Below, in pieces: positions 23,926-31,173 of a DNA stretch of 64,000 nt. The notes under the pieces are model-generated. The model was not told the DNA's origin and searched no databases. It saw only the letters and a list, made by a program, of their open reading frames with translations. Position numbers and translations under genes: made by a program. Each line of letters starts with the position of its first letter. The stretch's first letter is position 1. The stretch comes from Candidatus Aenigmatarchaeota archaeon (GTDB lineage: Archaea; Aenigmatarchaeota; Aenigmatarchaeia; QMZP01), in assembly GCA_016185435.1 (NCBI GenBank), contig JACPNN010000007.1:45355-109354 (forward strand). Direction: 5' to 3'.

Positions 23926-24041
23926 AGGCTTTCTTTTCAGAAAAGAAAGCCCATACGGCAAAGAAAACGCAATACAAAGATAGTATGGTCTACCCAAAAG
24001 AAACACAATACAAAAGCTGAAACAAGAACCCAAAACGGAAT
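23926..24041 (+). other. tRNA-Leu intron 3 (T loop)
   Basis: A 116-nt intron at 59/60. TTCG (23920-23923) pairs with CGGA (24036-24039) including one G-T pair, with bulges ATA (23924-23926) and ATT (24040-24042). It contains an 11-bp hairpin (23927-23937 with 23941-23951) and the shared TACCCAAAAGAA motif at about 23991. Confidence 0.8.
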
Positions 24042-24061
24042 TCCTGCCCCCCGCACTCCTC

Positions 24062-24067
24062 TTTTTT
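24062..24067 (+). terminator. T-tract after tRNA-Leu
   Basis: TTTTTT begins 7 nt after the discriminator base, a usual archaeal termination signal for a tRNA gene. Confidence 0.5.
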
Positions 24068-24087
24068 ATAGTATAATGTGCAGCCAG

Positions 24088-25437
24088 CTATCTGAAAATA
24101 TATTTGCTGTTTCTCCTTTTTCCATAATGATTAGCTAAACCTTTTGATACAAGAGCGTTTAATATCTTTATCGCAGTGGGTCTGCTTAAATTGTATATTC
24201 TCATTACATCTGATGTCGTCAGGCTCTTTTTCTCCCTTCCGTAAAACAAGATTACTTCCTCAAGTGTTTCTGGTGTTCTTTCTTCGAATCTTATTGTCAG
24301 ATGGAAAATGTTTGATAAGCTTGTTATTTCTGGTGGATTGAGTCCAACAGACTGCAATTCACGCTTCATAATAGGAATTCCTTGGCCTGCGGCTTCAGCT
24401 TGGTGAACAGGTCTCAAAAAATTGTAAATTCCTTGATTCTTATGAATAGGAATTCCTTGTGAGAGTATTTTTTCCAATTCATCTTTATCTGGAGCGCCAG
24501 AGTTTTGAAACTCTACCCTATTGTCAAAAATGCGTATCAGCGACTCCTGTGGGTCATTATAATCCCTGTGGACAACCATATTTACTAAAGCTTCTCTTAA
24601 CACAAGCTCAGGAATAATTGGCTCCTCTATCCTGTTTATGCCTTCATAATGCTCTTTGACAGGTAGATTCAGTTTTAGGAAATTCAAGCAGCTAGAGATA
24701 AGCTTTCTTGCTGGCAGTTCTGCAAGATATGATGCAATTCTATCAGTTGGTTTGTCGCTTCTGAATCGGACAAGTTGTATTTTGCACTGTGGTAGATAAT
24801 CAGCTGGGTTCTTGCTTATTGTTATTAGGCCAAGGTTTGTTAGCCATTTGCTGTCATCTGTCATAGCTTTATTCATTTTGAGGAAGTTTTCCGCAGTTTT
24901 TGCTTCCAATGGGTTTCTTTCGTTGATTTTCTTCAAATAGAAGTCCAACTCCTCTTTGTCTATGAAATTTACAGGGGCTGTGCTTGGCCTCTGCTCCCAT
25001 GACAATAGACCGTGGCGCAATAAGTTTTGTCTCACTTCTGCCGTAGTCATTTTCTTGATGGAGTCTTGGACGCGATGATACGGAATTCCTTTATATTCGC
25101 AGATTGTGCCTCCTAGGCCTGTGATTTTGTAAATGGCTATCGTTTTGGAGTCTTTTTCTAGAAATTTTGGATCATCAACGTAAGGAATAGGACTGCAGTT
25201 TCTTAGCACTTCTCCGATTCTGGTTATTAGTACCTGCTCATCACCGATTCCGATAACGGCTTTATTTTTTGACAGCCCTATAGCCAACCAACCGCCGCCA
25301 GATGTGGCAAAAGCTGCAATTTTTTGGCCAATTGAGTCTGGATTCTTTAATCCTTCAATCCAATCGAAACTCAGTCCTTCGACTTGTTCATTTCTGAGTA
25401 TTGAGTCTATCAATTGTTCAACGGTTATAGTATTCAT
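24088..25437 (-). CDS. AlbA_2/AAA_4 (Schlafen-like, RecG-related) putative transcriptional regulator
   Basis: A 449-residue protein with an N-terminal AlbA_2 domain (ENxxLSFDW-type start, IAAFATSGGGWLAIGLSKNK, then YHRVQDSIKKMTTAE), a central helicase-like AAA_4 or HATPase-like region (EALVNMVVHRDYNDPQESLI, NSGAPD) and a C-terminal winged helix (LTTSDVMRIYNLSRPTAIKI). Proteins of this architecture (COG2865) are often annotated as regulators or helicases; biochemical roles are poorly defined. AlbA_2 belongs to the Schlafen superfamily, some members of which cut tRNA. The gene is AT-rich and ends 33 nt from the three-intron tRNA gene, consistent with acquisition near a tRNA. Confidence 0.78.
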   Translation of the reverse strand: MNTITVEQLIDSILRNEQVEGLSFDWIEGLKNPDSIGQKIAAFATSGGGWLAIGLSKNKAVIGIGDEQVLITRIGEVLRNCSPIPYVDDPKFLEKDSKTIAIYKITGLGGTICEYKGIPYHRVQDSIKKMTTAEVRQNLLRHGLLSWEQRPSTAPVNFIDKEELDFYLKKINERNPLEAKTAENFLKMNKAMTDDSKWLTNLGLITISKNPADYLPQCKIQLVRFRSDKPTDRIASYLAELPARKLISSCLNFLKLNLPVKEHYEGINRIEEPIIPELVLREALVNMVVHRDYNDPQESLIRIFDNRVEFQNSGAPDKDELEKILSQGIPIHKNQGIYNFLRPVHQAEAAGQGIPIMKRELQSVGLNPPEITSLSNIFHLTIRFEERTPETLEEVILFYGREKKSLTTSDVMRIYNLSRPTAIKILNALVSKGLANHYGKRRNSKYIFR

Positions 25438-25515
25438 AAATAATTATAAATCATTGTATTTATATTCTTTACTATTTAACAATTGACCGCAATGAGAAAA
25501 AAATGCACAAATTTG

Positions 25516-25525
25516 TATTTAAATA
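25516..25525 (+). promoter_or_regulatory. TATA box of rpoL
   Basis: TATTTAAATA lies 21 nt before the rpoL ATG, followed by the CAATTATTGACA stretch that resembles the region downstream of the secY TATA box. Confidence 0.6.
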
Positions 25526-25546
25526 GCATACGACAATTATTGACAC

Positions 25547-25816
25547 ATGGAGCTGCAAGTGCTTGAAAGGAAGGATGACAAGCTGAAGATAGAGATAAAA
25601 GAGGAAAGCCACACATTTCTGAACATTTTAAGAGAGAAGTGCTGGCAGGCCGGGGCTTTGCAGGCCACATATATGCTCGAACACCCCTATCTGACCCAGC
25701 CAAAGATAGTCGTCTACGGCAAGAACCCGAAAAAAATACTTCTTGAGGCCGCAAAAAAGGTGGCAGAAGAGGCCGAGGCATTTGAAAAAGAGTTCAAGAG
25801 AGAGGCGAAGAAGTGA
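25547..25816 (+). CDS. rpoL: DNA-directed RNA polymerase subunit L
   Basis: An 89-residue Rpb11/RpoL homologue that pairs with subunit D in the polymerase assembly platform. The conserved segment around ESHTFLNILREKCWQAG and the YLTQPKIVVYG strand fit the family, with a C-terminal helix rich in Ala, Lys and Glu. It is monocistronic with a strong TATA box and a leaderless start, and ends 3 nt from a convergent membrane protein gene. Confidence 0.93.
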   Translation: MELQVLERKDDKLKIEIKEESHTFLNILREKCWQAGALQATYMLEHPYLTQPKIVVYGKNPKKILLEAAKKVAEEAEAFEKEFKREAKK

Positions 25817-25819
25817 GCA

Positions 25820-26269
25820 CTATTGTTTTGGCTGCTCCTGCCCGGCTCCCTTATTGTAGGCCGTATACAATATCAGGGCCATCAGCACAACGGCAAGGAC
25901 GGCTATAAAGCTTTCATCGAACGTTTTTTCAAGCAGATTCTGGCCGCTGATCAGGAACAGCAGAAGCAGGGCAAAAATAACGGCTATCAATGTGAAATCT
26001 TTCTCATGCTTGCCCTTTACAAAAGAAAAAACAAAGCCTATGAAGAAGAAGGCCATGAAGAAGAGGGCCGCTGAAGGGAGGATTGCTTTCAGGAATTGAG
26101 CCACGCCTGTGTCATTTGCTGCAAAGAAGGCTATTATCATTGCTATTAAAAGGTTGGCAGGCTTGTGTTTAATGAAGCCTCCCACCTGGAGGGTGCCGAA
26201 GGATACTGCAAGGGCGAACAGGAAAGGCAGAAGGAAGTCCTCGAGGAAAGGGGCTTCAATGAAGGGCAT
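25820..26269 (-). CDS. Membrane protein of unknown function (four helices)
   Basis: From the ATG at 26269 the product has 149 residues with about four membrane helices and a short charged linker (VKGKHEKDF). Its start (FLEDFLLPFLFALAVSFGTL) resembles that of the protein at 63228-63812 (FFQFLLPFLLTMAIIYGIL), and both have the same helix-loop order, so they are probably paralogues. The internal ATG is chosen because a TTATAAAT box on the minus strand (26300-26307) sits 30 nt away; the ATG at 26293 is only 6 nt from it. Function unknown. Confidence 0.6.
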   Translation of the reverse strand: MPFIEAPFLEDFLLPFLFALAVSFGTLQVGGFIKHKPANLLIAMIIAFFAANDTGVAQFLKAILPSAALFFMAFFFIGFVFSFVKGKHEKDFTLIAVIFALLLLFLISGQNLLEKTFDESFIAVLAVVLMALILYTAYNKGAGQEQPKQ

Positions 26270-26322
26270 AATGAATATTGGGGGAAGATGCATAAGTAGA
26301 TTTATAAGCTCCCTGATTGTGA

Positions 26323-26337
26323 TATAACACTGTTATA
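26323..26337. promoter_or_regulatory. Perfect palindrome upstream of the unknown two-gene operon
   Basis: TATAACA-C-TGTTATA is a perfect 7-bp inverted repeat between the divergent genes starting at 26269 and 26424. It lies 48 nt before a TATTTAAATA box at 26386-26395, a position fitting an activator or repressor site. Confidence 0.45.
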
Positions 26338-26423
26338 CCGATATCCATAGTGGCCACAATACCAGAAAAAAAGAGTACCGAAAAGTATTTAAATAGAGAT
26401 TATAACTAATTAGTAGTGAAATT

Positions 26424-27230
26424 ATGACTAATATAACTATCCCTTCTGGTACGAAGGCAGAAAGCCTCTATGATGAGGAAGTTAGGCCTGAATACAGAAC
26501 TCTTGGCTCCCACACTGCAGGCACAAATAGAGCTGCCATACAGAGAGGATTCGATCCTTCCCTTGGCATTTATCGCCTGATTGAAGATATTTTCAATCCT
26601 CAGGGGACAAACGGAAAAAAACCTGTGCCATATCATTATTCTGAGGTCGGGAGTACAGGAATCGACAAGAATTCTCCTGAATATCAAGCCTTCTCAGATA
26701 TTTTCGAAAAGGCCTACAAAAAGGTCATGGCACGTGAAACCAAAGTTCAAAGAAGGCCAAACGAGGAGCTGGAAGCACAGGGAGCAATAGCGAGATGGGA
26801 AGGAGATGACATCTATCTTCCTAAGAGACCGAAGGATGTGCTTGGAACCCTTTATCAATACTTTTCTTCAAGGCTTAATGTCCTGAGAAACAAGAAAGGC
26901 GAATATCTGGAAAAGGGGCTTGATTTATACTTCCATTTGCACGAAGCTGTGGAGCAGCTTTGGAAAGAAGCAATCGGCGATAAATTCGTTGAAGAGAAAC
27001 ATGAGGCTATGCTTCTGATAAAAATGGAAGATGGAGCAAGAAAAGGTGATAGGAATTTGCAGACTGCATATCATGGGGCACTTGCTACTCATGGTCGCAG
27101 ATTCGTCGAGGGTGACAGCTTTGCAGAAAAGGTAGGGATATACTGCTCAAATCTTAGGAACAGGGTGAAGGAAGTGTTCGGGGCCGATATATTAAGATTA
27201 TCATACAATACAGAGGGAGGTGCTTCATAG
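26424..27230 (+). CDS. Unknown protein, first gene of a two-gene operon
   Basis: A soluble 268-residue protein without a signal peptide or membrane segment. The N-terminal third is polar and Gly/Ser/Thr-rich; the rest is mainly helical with a His-containing stretch (DLYFHLHEAVEQLWKEAI) and a conserved-looking YHGALATHGRRFVEGD. I recognise no domain. A TATTTAAATA box (26386-26395) lies 28 nt upstream. The gene is AT-richer than core genes. The next gene begins 1 nt after its stop codon, so the products probably act together. Confidence 0.6.
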   Translation: MTNITIPSGTKAESLYDEEVRPEYRTLGSHTAGTNRAAIQRGFDPSLGIYRLIEDIFNPQGTNGKKPVPYHYSEVGSTGIDKNSPEYQAFSDIFEKAYKKVMARETKVQRRPNEELEAQGAIARWEGDDIYLPKRPKDVLGTLYQYFSSRLNVLRNKKGEYLEKGLDLYFHLHEAVEQLWKEAIGDKFVEEKHEAMLLIKMEDGARKGDRNLQTAYHGALATHGRRFVEGDSFAEKVGIYCSNLRNRVKEVFGADILRLSYNTEGGAS

Positions 27231-27231
27231 T

Positions 27232-27843
27232 ATGGCAGTTCAACTCCCTAAGGAAGCAGTCAGAGGCATTTACGACATCAATACGCTTGAAGAAGGTCCA
27301 AGCCTTAAAACCAAGAACATCGAATATCAGATAGCACTGGATCGTGCAACAGGGCAGCTTGTCCAAAGAGGAATTAGAGAAGTGGATGGCAATTTTCCAG
27401 CTACCACACCTGGGCTTCAAATTTACTGGTTTTATCAGACATTCATCCAGCATCCTATTGCCGACTGGATCGCTTCAAGTTTTATCGGTAAATATCTAAA
27501 CATAAAACCCGGTGACGAGAACCCATTAAGATGGTGGCTCCACGTCGGGTATATTTCAGGGGATGTCGCTAAACAGGAAGCAGCACCTGCTGGACAAAGC
27601 GGACACCCTCCCGGCACAACCGCTGCCATGCACGGTGGTTTGCCTACGATTGTGTATGGGTTAAGCAGAAGAGGTCTTCAGAGAAAGATGAACAGAATTT
27701 ACCCAACACTTGAAGGGGGCATTAATGATGCAGGAGAGATTTACAGGTTCAGAGACATCATGAAAGGAGCATATGGCAGCCCCAGATACGCATATGCGAC
27801 GGCCAGCGCAAGAGGCTCCAGAAGGCTTGATCTGACTGACTGA
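27232..27843 (+). CDS. Unknown protein, second gene of a two-gene operon
   Basis: A 203-residue protein from the ATG at 27232, preceded by a GGGAGG ribosome-binding sequence. It has an aromatic-rich middle part (LQIYWFYQTFIQHPIADWIA, RWWLHVGYISGD) and a basic, Arg/Tyr-rich C-terminus. An in-frame GTG at 27220 would overlap the first gene. No family recognised. The aromatic stretch could be membrane-associated but is not a clear transmembrane helix. Confidence 0.6.
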   Translation: MAVQLPKEAVRGIYDINTLEEGPSLKTKNIEYQIALDRATGQLVQRGIREVDGNFPATTPGLQIYWFYQTFIQHPIADWIASSFIGKYLNIKPGDENPLRWWLHVGYISGDVAKQEAAPAGQSGHPPGTTAAMHGGLPTIVYGLSRRGLQRKMNRIYPTLEGGINDAGEIYRFRDIMKGAYGSPRYAYATASARGSRRLDLTD

Positions 27844-27863
27844 GCCCCAGCCAATTTTCCAAC

Positions 27864-28598
27864 TCATGTGCCTCTCTGAATTCTTGCCGCTTTTTCTGTA
27901 AGCGATCTTAATTTTTCTCTGTAATCATGGATTTTCCTGTCTACTAGCCTTGCATCGAATCCTCCAACCCTTTTCAGATTCTCCAAGTTTTCGATTTCTC
28001 TTGTAGCGCCGGTCTTCAGTTCTATTATACTCCTATACAGCTCCCCTACAGCATTGAAATCTTTATTTCTCTTTGCATTTTCCATTGCAGCCACATTGCC
28101 ATCAATAAGATTCAGATATTGATTAACCTCCATTTCTGTGTTCCTTTCCACCCCGCTGAGTTTTCCTCCAATGCGCTTTCCAACATAGCCGCCTATGGAA
28201 GGCAGCATGCCCTGACCCCGTCCTCCTCCGGCCTCTTCGCCTCCTCTTCCTGGGCCGCTCCCAAAGTGCCTGAAGATGAAAAACAGGGCAGCCCCTATCA
28301 ATACTGCCCCTATGTAGAATGTCCCCAAGGCAGCGAAGAATGTGAAATAGCCCTGCAGGACGATGAACATGAATATGACCACTGAAAAAAGAAGCTTGAA
28401 GCCCGCATGGCTCTGGCCGCCGAGCATATTCTTTATGAAGGTATCAATCACGACAAACACGAAAAATATCATCGTCACCATCGGCAGGAATATGACAAAG
28501 AAAAGGGCATGCAGATCCGAAGGGTACTGGTAGCAGTTGACCATGCTGCAGTTTATCCCAAGGAACTTTATCAGGATGTTCAGGATTTCATTGGCCAT
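27864..28598 (-). CDS. Membrane protein with C-terminal coiled coil
   Basis: From the ATG at 28598 the product has 244 residues. Three or four membrane helices occupy about residues 30-135 (LHALFFVIFLPMVTMIFFVF, FKLLFSVVIFMFIVL, YIGAVLIGAALFFIF). A Gly/Arg-rich linker (GSGPGRGGEEAGGGRGQG) and a charged helical C-terminal domain follow. The extended upstream frame is rejected because it has no conserved content and overlaps the divergent gene. No named family. Confidence 0.55.
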   Translation of the reverse strand: MANEILNILIKFLGINCSMVNCYQYPSDLHALFFVIFLPMVTMIFFVFVVIDTFIKNMLGGQSHAGFKLLFSVVIFMFIVLQGYFTFFAALGTFYIGAVLIGAALFFIFRHFGSGPGRGGEEAGGGRGQGMLPSIGGYVGKRIGGKLSGVERNTEMEVNQYLNLIDGNVAAMENAKRNKDFNAVGELYRSIIELKTGATREIENLENLKRVGGFDARLVDRKIHDYREKLRSLTEKAARIQRGT

Positions 28599-28683
28599 TC
28601 GACTATCAATTAGATTATTCTTTCGGAAGGTTAAAATCGTTGCATCATTTGCACTGTGCTTGCATGCCTCATCTGCACCTTTC

Positions 28684-28691
28684 AATATAAG
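28684..28691 (+). promoter_or_regulatory. TATA box of the membrane-bound wHTH gene
   Basis: AATATAAG lies 22 nt before the ATG at 28714 and sets that ATG as the start in preference to one 177 nt upstream. Confidence 0.5.
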
Positions 28692-28713
28692 CCGGCAGGC
28701 CCAAGAAAATACT

Positions 28714-29217
28714 ATGGCGCCAACCATCGGGATTCTCGCATGGGGCCTCGTGGGAGGCATACTCCGCATCATAATAAGCTACTTAAGGAACTACTCCTTC
28801 GGATGGAACAACAGGAAGGCAACAATAACCATCCTGAGCGCCCTCTTTGTAAGCGCAGTGGCCGCCATACTCGTCGAGAGCGGCAACCCGAAAGTGCTGG
28901 TGATTGCAGGCTTCGGCGGAATCGACGCGCTGAATGCCATATACAGGAGCGTGATGAGGAAGGAGACAGGCATTTCAGCCGGGGCGGGCCCAGACCTCGT
29001 GTTTGGAACCGGGAGCAGCTATCCGGAATGGATGAACGAGAGGCAGAGGAATGCCCTTAACTACATGGCAAAATATGGGCGGATAGCCAATGACGATTAC
29101 CAGAGGCTGAACAAGGTGTCTGACAGGTCTGCGAGATATGACCTTGAGCTTCTCGTAAGAAAGGGAATGGCAAAGAAGACGGGCAGGGGCCGCGGAATAT
29201 ATTATGTACCCGCATAG
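28714..29217 (+). CDS. Membrane-anchored winged-helix protein
   Basis: A 167-residue protein. Residues 1-75 contain two to three membrane helices (GILAWGLVGGILRIIISYL, ATITILSALFVSAVAAILVE, VLVIAGFGGIDAL). After a flexible linker, residues about 105-167 form a winged helix (ERQRNALNYMAKYGRIANDD, NKVSDRSARYDLELLVRKGM, GRGRGIYYVPA). A DNA-binding domain tethered to the membrane implies a regulator that responds to an envelope signal, or a chromosome-membrane tether. The target is unknown. Confidence 0.7.
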   Translation: MAPTIGILAWGLVGGILRIIISYLRNYSFGWNNRKATITILSALFVSAVAAILVESGNPKVLVIAGFGGIDALNAIYRSVMRKETGISAGAGPDLVFGTGSSYPEWMNERQRNALNYMAKYGRIANDDYQRLNKVSDRSARYDLELLVRKGMAKKTGRGRGIYYVPA

Positions 29218-29241
29218 ATCCTAAATGCGAGTCAGCGAATC

Positions 29242-29364
29242 CGGCAAAAACCAGGCAAAACAATGACAGGAATCAACAGCATCCGGAAATCTAACGGCAA
29301 TGTAACGGCAAAAAGCTGCAGAAATCAGACAAAAAGCGGCAATAAAACGGCAAAATAACGGCAA
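29242..29364. repeat. Cluster of CGGCAA motifs
   Basis: The intergenic region between convergent genes contains six CGGCAA motifs (29243, 29295, 29306, 29337, 29348, 29359), four of them within (T/A)AACGGCAA. Apart from this the stretch 29218-29382 is gene-free. Confidence 0.4.
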
Positions 29365-29382
29365 TTCCAGCGGCTATTGATC

Positions 29383-31173
29383 TCACTTCCTGACAAACTT
29401 CTCCACAATCGTCCCATAGGCAGGCCTCGTCACAAGGAAGCCGGCCGCAACTCCCACTATTGTTGTGATCGCAAAGCCCCTCAGCAGGCCAGCGCCTATG
29501 AATGCCAGCGGTATCATAGAACCGATATTTGTCATTGCAGCGCCGATAATTATGAAAAACGCAAGCTTTATCCTGTCCTTGATGTCCAGCACCTTTTCTT
29601 CCTTCTTAACGCCTCTCAGAGCCTCATCGGCTATGATTATCTGGTGGTTTATGCCTGTACCTATGGCCGCTATGGTCCCTGCAACCGAGGCCAGGTCCAC
29701 AGTCCAGCTTATCATGCCTGCAAGCGGGACAATAAGTATGGTATAAGCCGAAAGGTCAGCATGCCTCTTCAGGAACGCGGCTGTTATGACGGCAAATGAT
29801 ATGACAAGCACTGCCCCCCAGATGTACGCATCGCCTGAAGCAGCAGCGCCCAGTATTATGGCAACCTCTGAAAGGCTCACCAGAATCATGGGGACGGCTA
29901 TTTTCACATTCCTGTACCTCAGGAATATTATCCCGCTCACAAGAATTATGGCTGCTATGCCCGCTATAAGCGCAGACTGTATGAACGCCTTTCCAAGGGT
30001 GGGGCTGATGACATCTATGGACACAATCTCAAGGCTTGTCGGCAGCGCACCGCTTCTGAGTATTGTCTGCAGTCTCAATCTCTCCTTCACCGCACCTTCC
30101 TGTGTGGTCTCGAATCCCTGTATGCTCACTTCCTGCGCGGGCTTGTCAGCCAGACTGGCGCCTATCCTCAGGCTGGAGACTTCTTTGCCGTCGAGATAAA
30201 GTATGATATTGCTTTCCAGATACTCCTGCCCTGAGTTAACATCAAAAATCTTGTCCACGCCCTTCAGTGCAGAAAGGAACTTCTGCGCCCCATCATTGGA
30301 AACAGCTATTCCGAACTGGAACTCAAACCCTCCATTCACAGGCGCTATGGAGGATCTCTGGGCATCCGTATAAACGATCTCTATATCCTTGCCCTCATAC
30401 ACCTTCGCATAAAGCAGGAGCTTTCCAGAGCTCTTGTTCATGTATTCGAATACGATCCCGTCAAAAGTGAACCTGCCCCCCTGCTCAACCTCTCTGCCTT
30501 CCACAATCAGCGTACCATTGGCGGTGACAGGCACATCATAGGTTTTGCTTCCCACCTGCAGCCTGGCCGTATTATTGGCCCCTATCTTCACAGGCTTGGT
30601 GACCTTTGCCTCAAACATGCCCTGCTTGGCAAGCAGATTCTCGACAAAATCAGTCCCCACACCTGCAGACTCAACATGTATCAGAGGCCTGTCGGCATAC
30701 ACAGGATAGAAGTTTATCTCCCTCAGGCCATAGATATTTGCTCTGGTCTGCAGAACCTGTATCGCCTGCGTAACGGTATCTTCAGTGACATTTCCGACAG
30801 GCGAGAGCAATATCCTTACCCCTCCCTGTATATCAATCCCAAAATTCAGGTTTGTCCTCTCTATCTCGCCTACAAATATTCCCGGCGTATTGTTGAAAGC
30901 TAGCGCATAAGGCTTCCCGTCAGCAACAATATTGATGCTGCCTTTCAGTTTCTGGACAGCCTTTTCCCAATCAGCGGCATTCCTTATCTTCTCGCCGTTG
31001 ACCTCTGTAATCTGGCTCCCCAGGCCAACAATGTCCTTTGCAGCGCTCTCATTCGCTATCTGTATGACTACGACGCCGTCCCTTCCATAGGGGTACGCCT
31101 TCATGCCCACAGCAAATACTGCCCCCAAAACCATCACTACAAGCAGCCAGACACGCCAGTATTGAAGCATCAT
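29383..31173 (-). CDS. secD: Protein translocase subunit SecD
   Basis: A 596-residue RND-family protein with an N-terminal helix, a large extracytoplasmic domain with the D1 motif INFGIDIQGG-type sequence (here LNFGIDIQGGVRILL), and a C-terminal bundle of five helices (GIAAIILVSGIIFLRYRNVK through VTRPAYGTIVEKF). The SecD motif TGINHQIIIADE is present. SecDF uses ion flow to drive late steps of export through SecY. It overlaps the SDR gene by ATGA and is third in a secF-SDR-secD operon. Confidence 0.94.
   Translation of the reverse strand: MMLQYWRVWLLVVMVLGAVFAVGMKAYPYGRDGVVVIQIANESAAKDIVGLGSQITEVNGEKIRNAADWEKAVQKLKGSINIVADGKPYALAFNNTPGIFVGEIERTNLNFGIDIQGGVRILLSPVGNVTEDTVTQAIQVLQTRANIYGLREINFYPVYADRPLIHVESAGVGTDFVENLLAKQGMFEAKVTKPVKIGANNTARLQVGSKTYDVPVTANGTLIVEGREVEQGGRFTFDGIVFEYMNKSSGKLLLYAKVYEGKDIEIVYTDAQRSSIAPVNGGFEFQFGIAVSNDGAQKFLSALKGVDKIFDVNSGQEYLESNIILYLDGKEVSSLRIGASLADKPAQEVSIQGFETTQEGAVKERLRLQTILRSGALPTSLEIVSIDVISPTLGKAFIQSALIAGIAAIILVSGIIFLRYRNVKIAVPMILVSLSEVAIILGAAASGDAYIWGAVLVISFAVITAAFLKRHADLSAYTILIVPLAGMISWTVDLASVAGTIAAIGTGINHQIIIADEALRGVKKEEKVLDIKDRIKLAFFIIIGAAMTNIGSMIPLAFIGAGLLRGFAITTIVGVAAGFLVTRPAYGTIVEKFVRK

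Larger units (their letters stand above)
23690..24055 (+). tRNA. tRNA-Leu (CAA) split into four exons by three introns
   Basis: Exons 23690-23704, 23756-23778, 23894-23925 and 24042-24055 join to an 84-nt type II tRNA. All stems pair perfectly: acceptor GCGGGGG/CCCCCGC, D stem GCC/GGC, anticodon stem CGGGA/TCCCG, and T stem GCAGG/CCTGC. The variable arm has a GGC/GCC stem. Conserved T8, A14, G18-G19, T33, TTC at 54-56, A58 and C61 are present, and discriminator is A. The anticodon CAA is at 23775-23777. The introns interrupt the D loop, the anticodon loop (37/38) and the T loop (59/60). For each, a helix of 3-4 bp between two 3-nt bulges puts the cuts exactly at these exon ends. CTTTAAATT near 23654-23662 is a possible promoter, and TTTTTT (24062-24067) follows. 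Confidence 0.9.

Noticed and set aside
23652..24033. Minus-strand reading frames over the tRNA-Leu locus
   Set aside because: The open frames at 23652-23882 and 23737-24033 run through tRNA exons and A/T-rich intron hairpins and have low-complexity Phe/Lys-rich products. They are shadows of the RNA gene.
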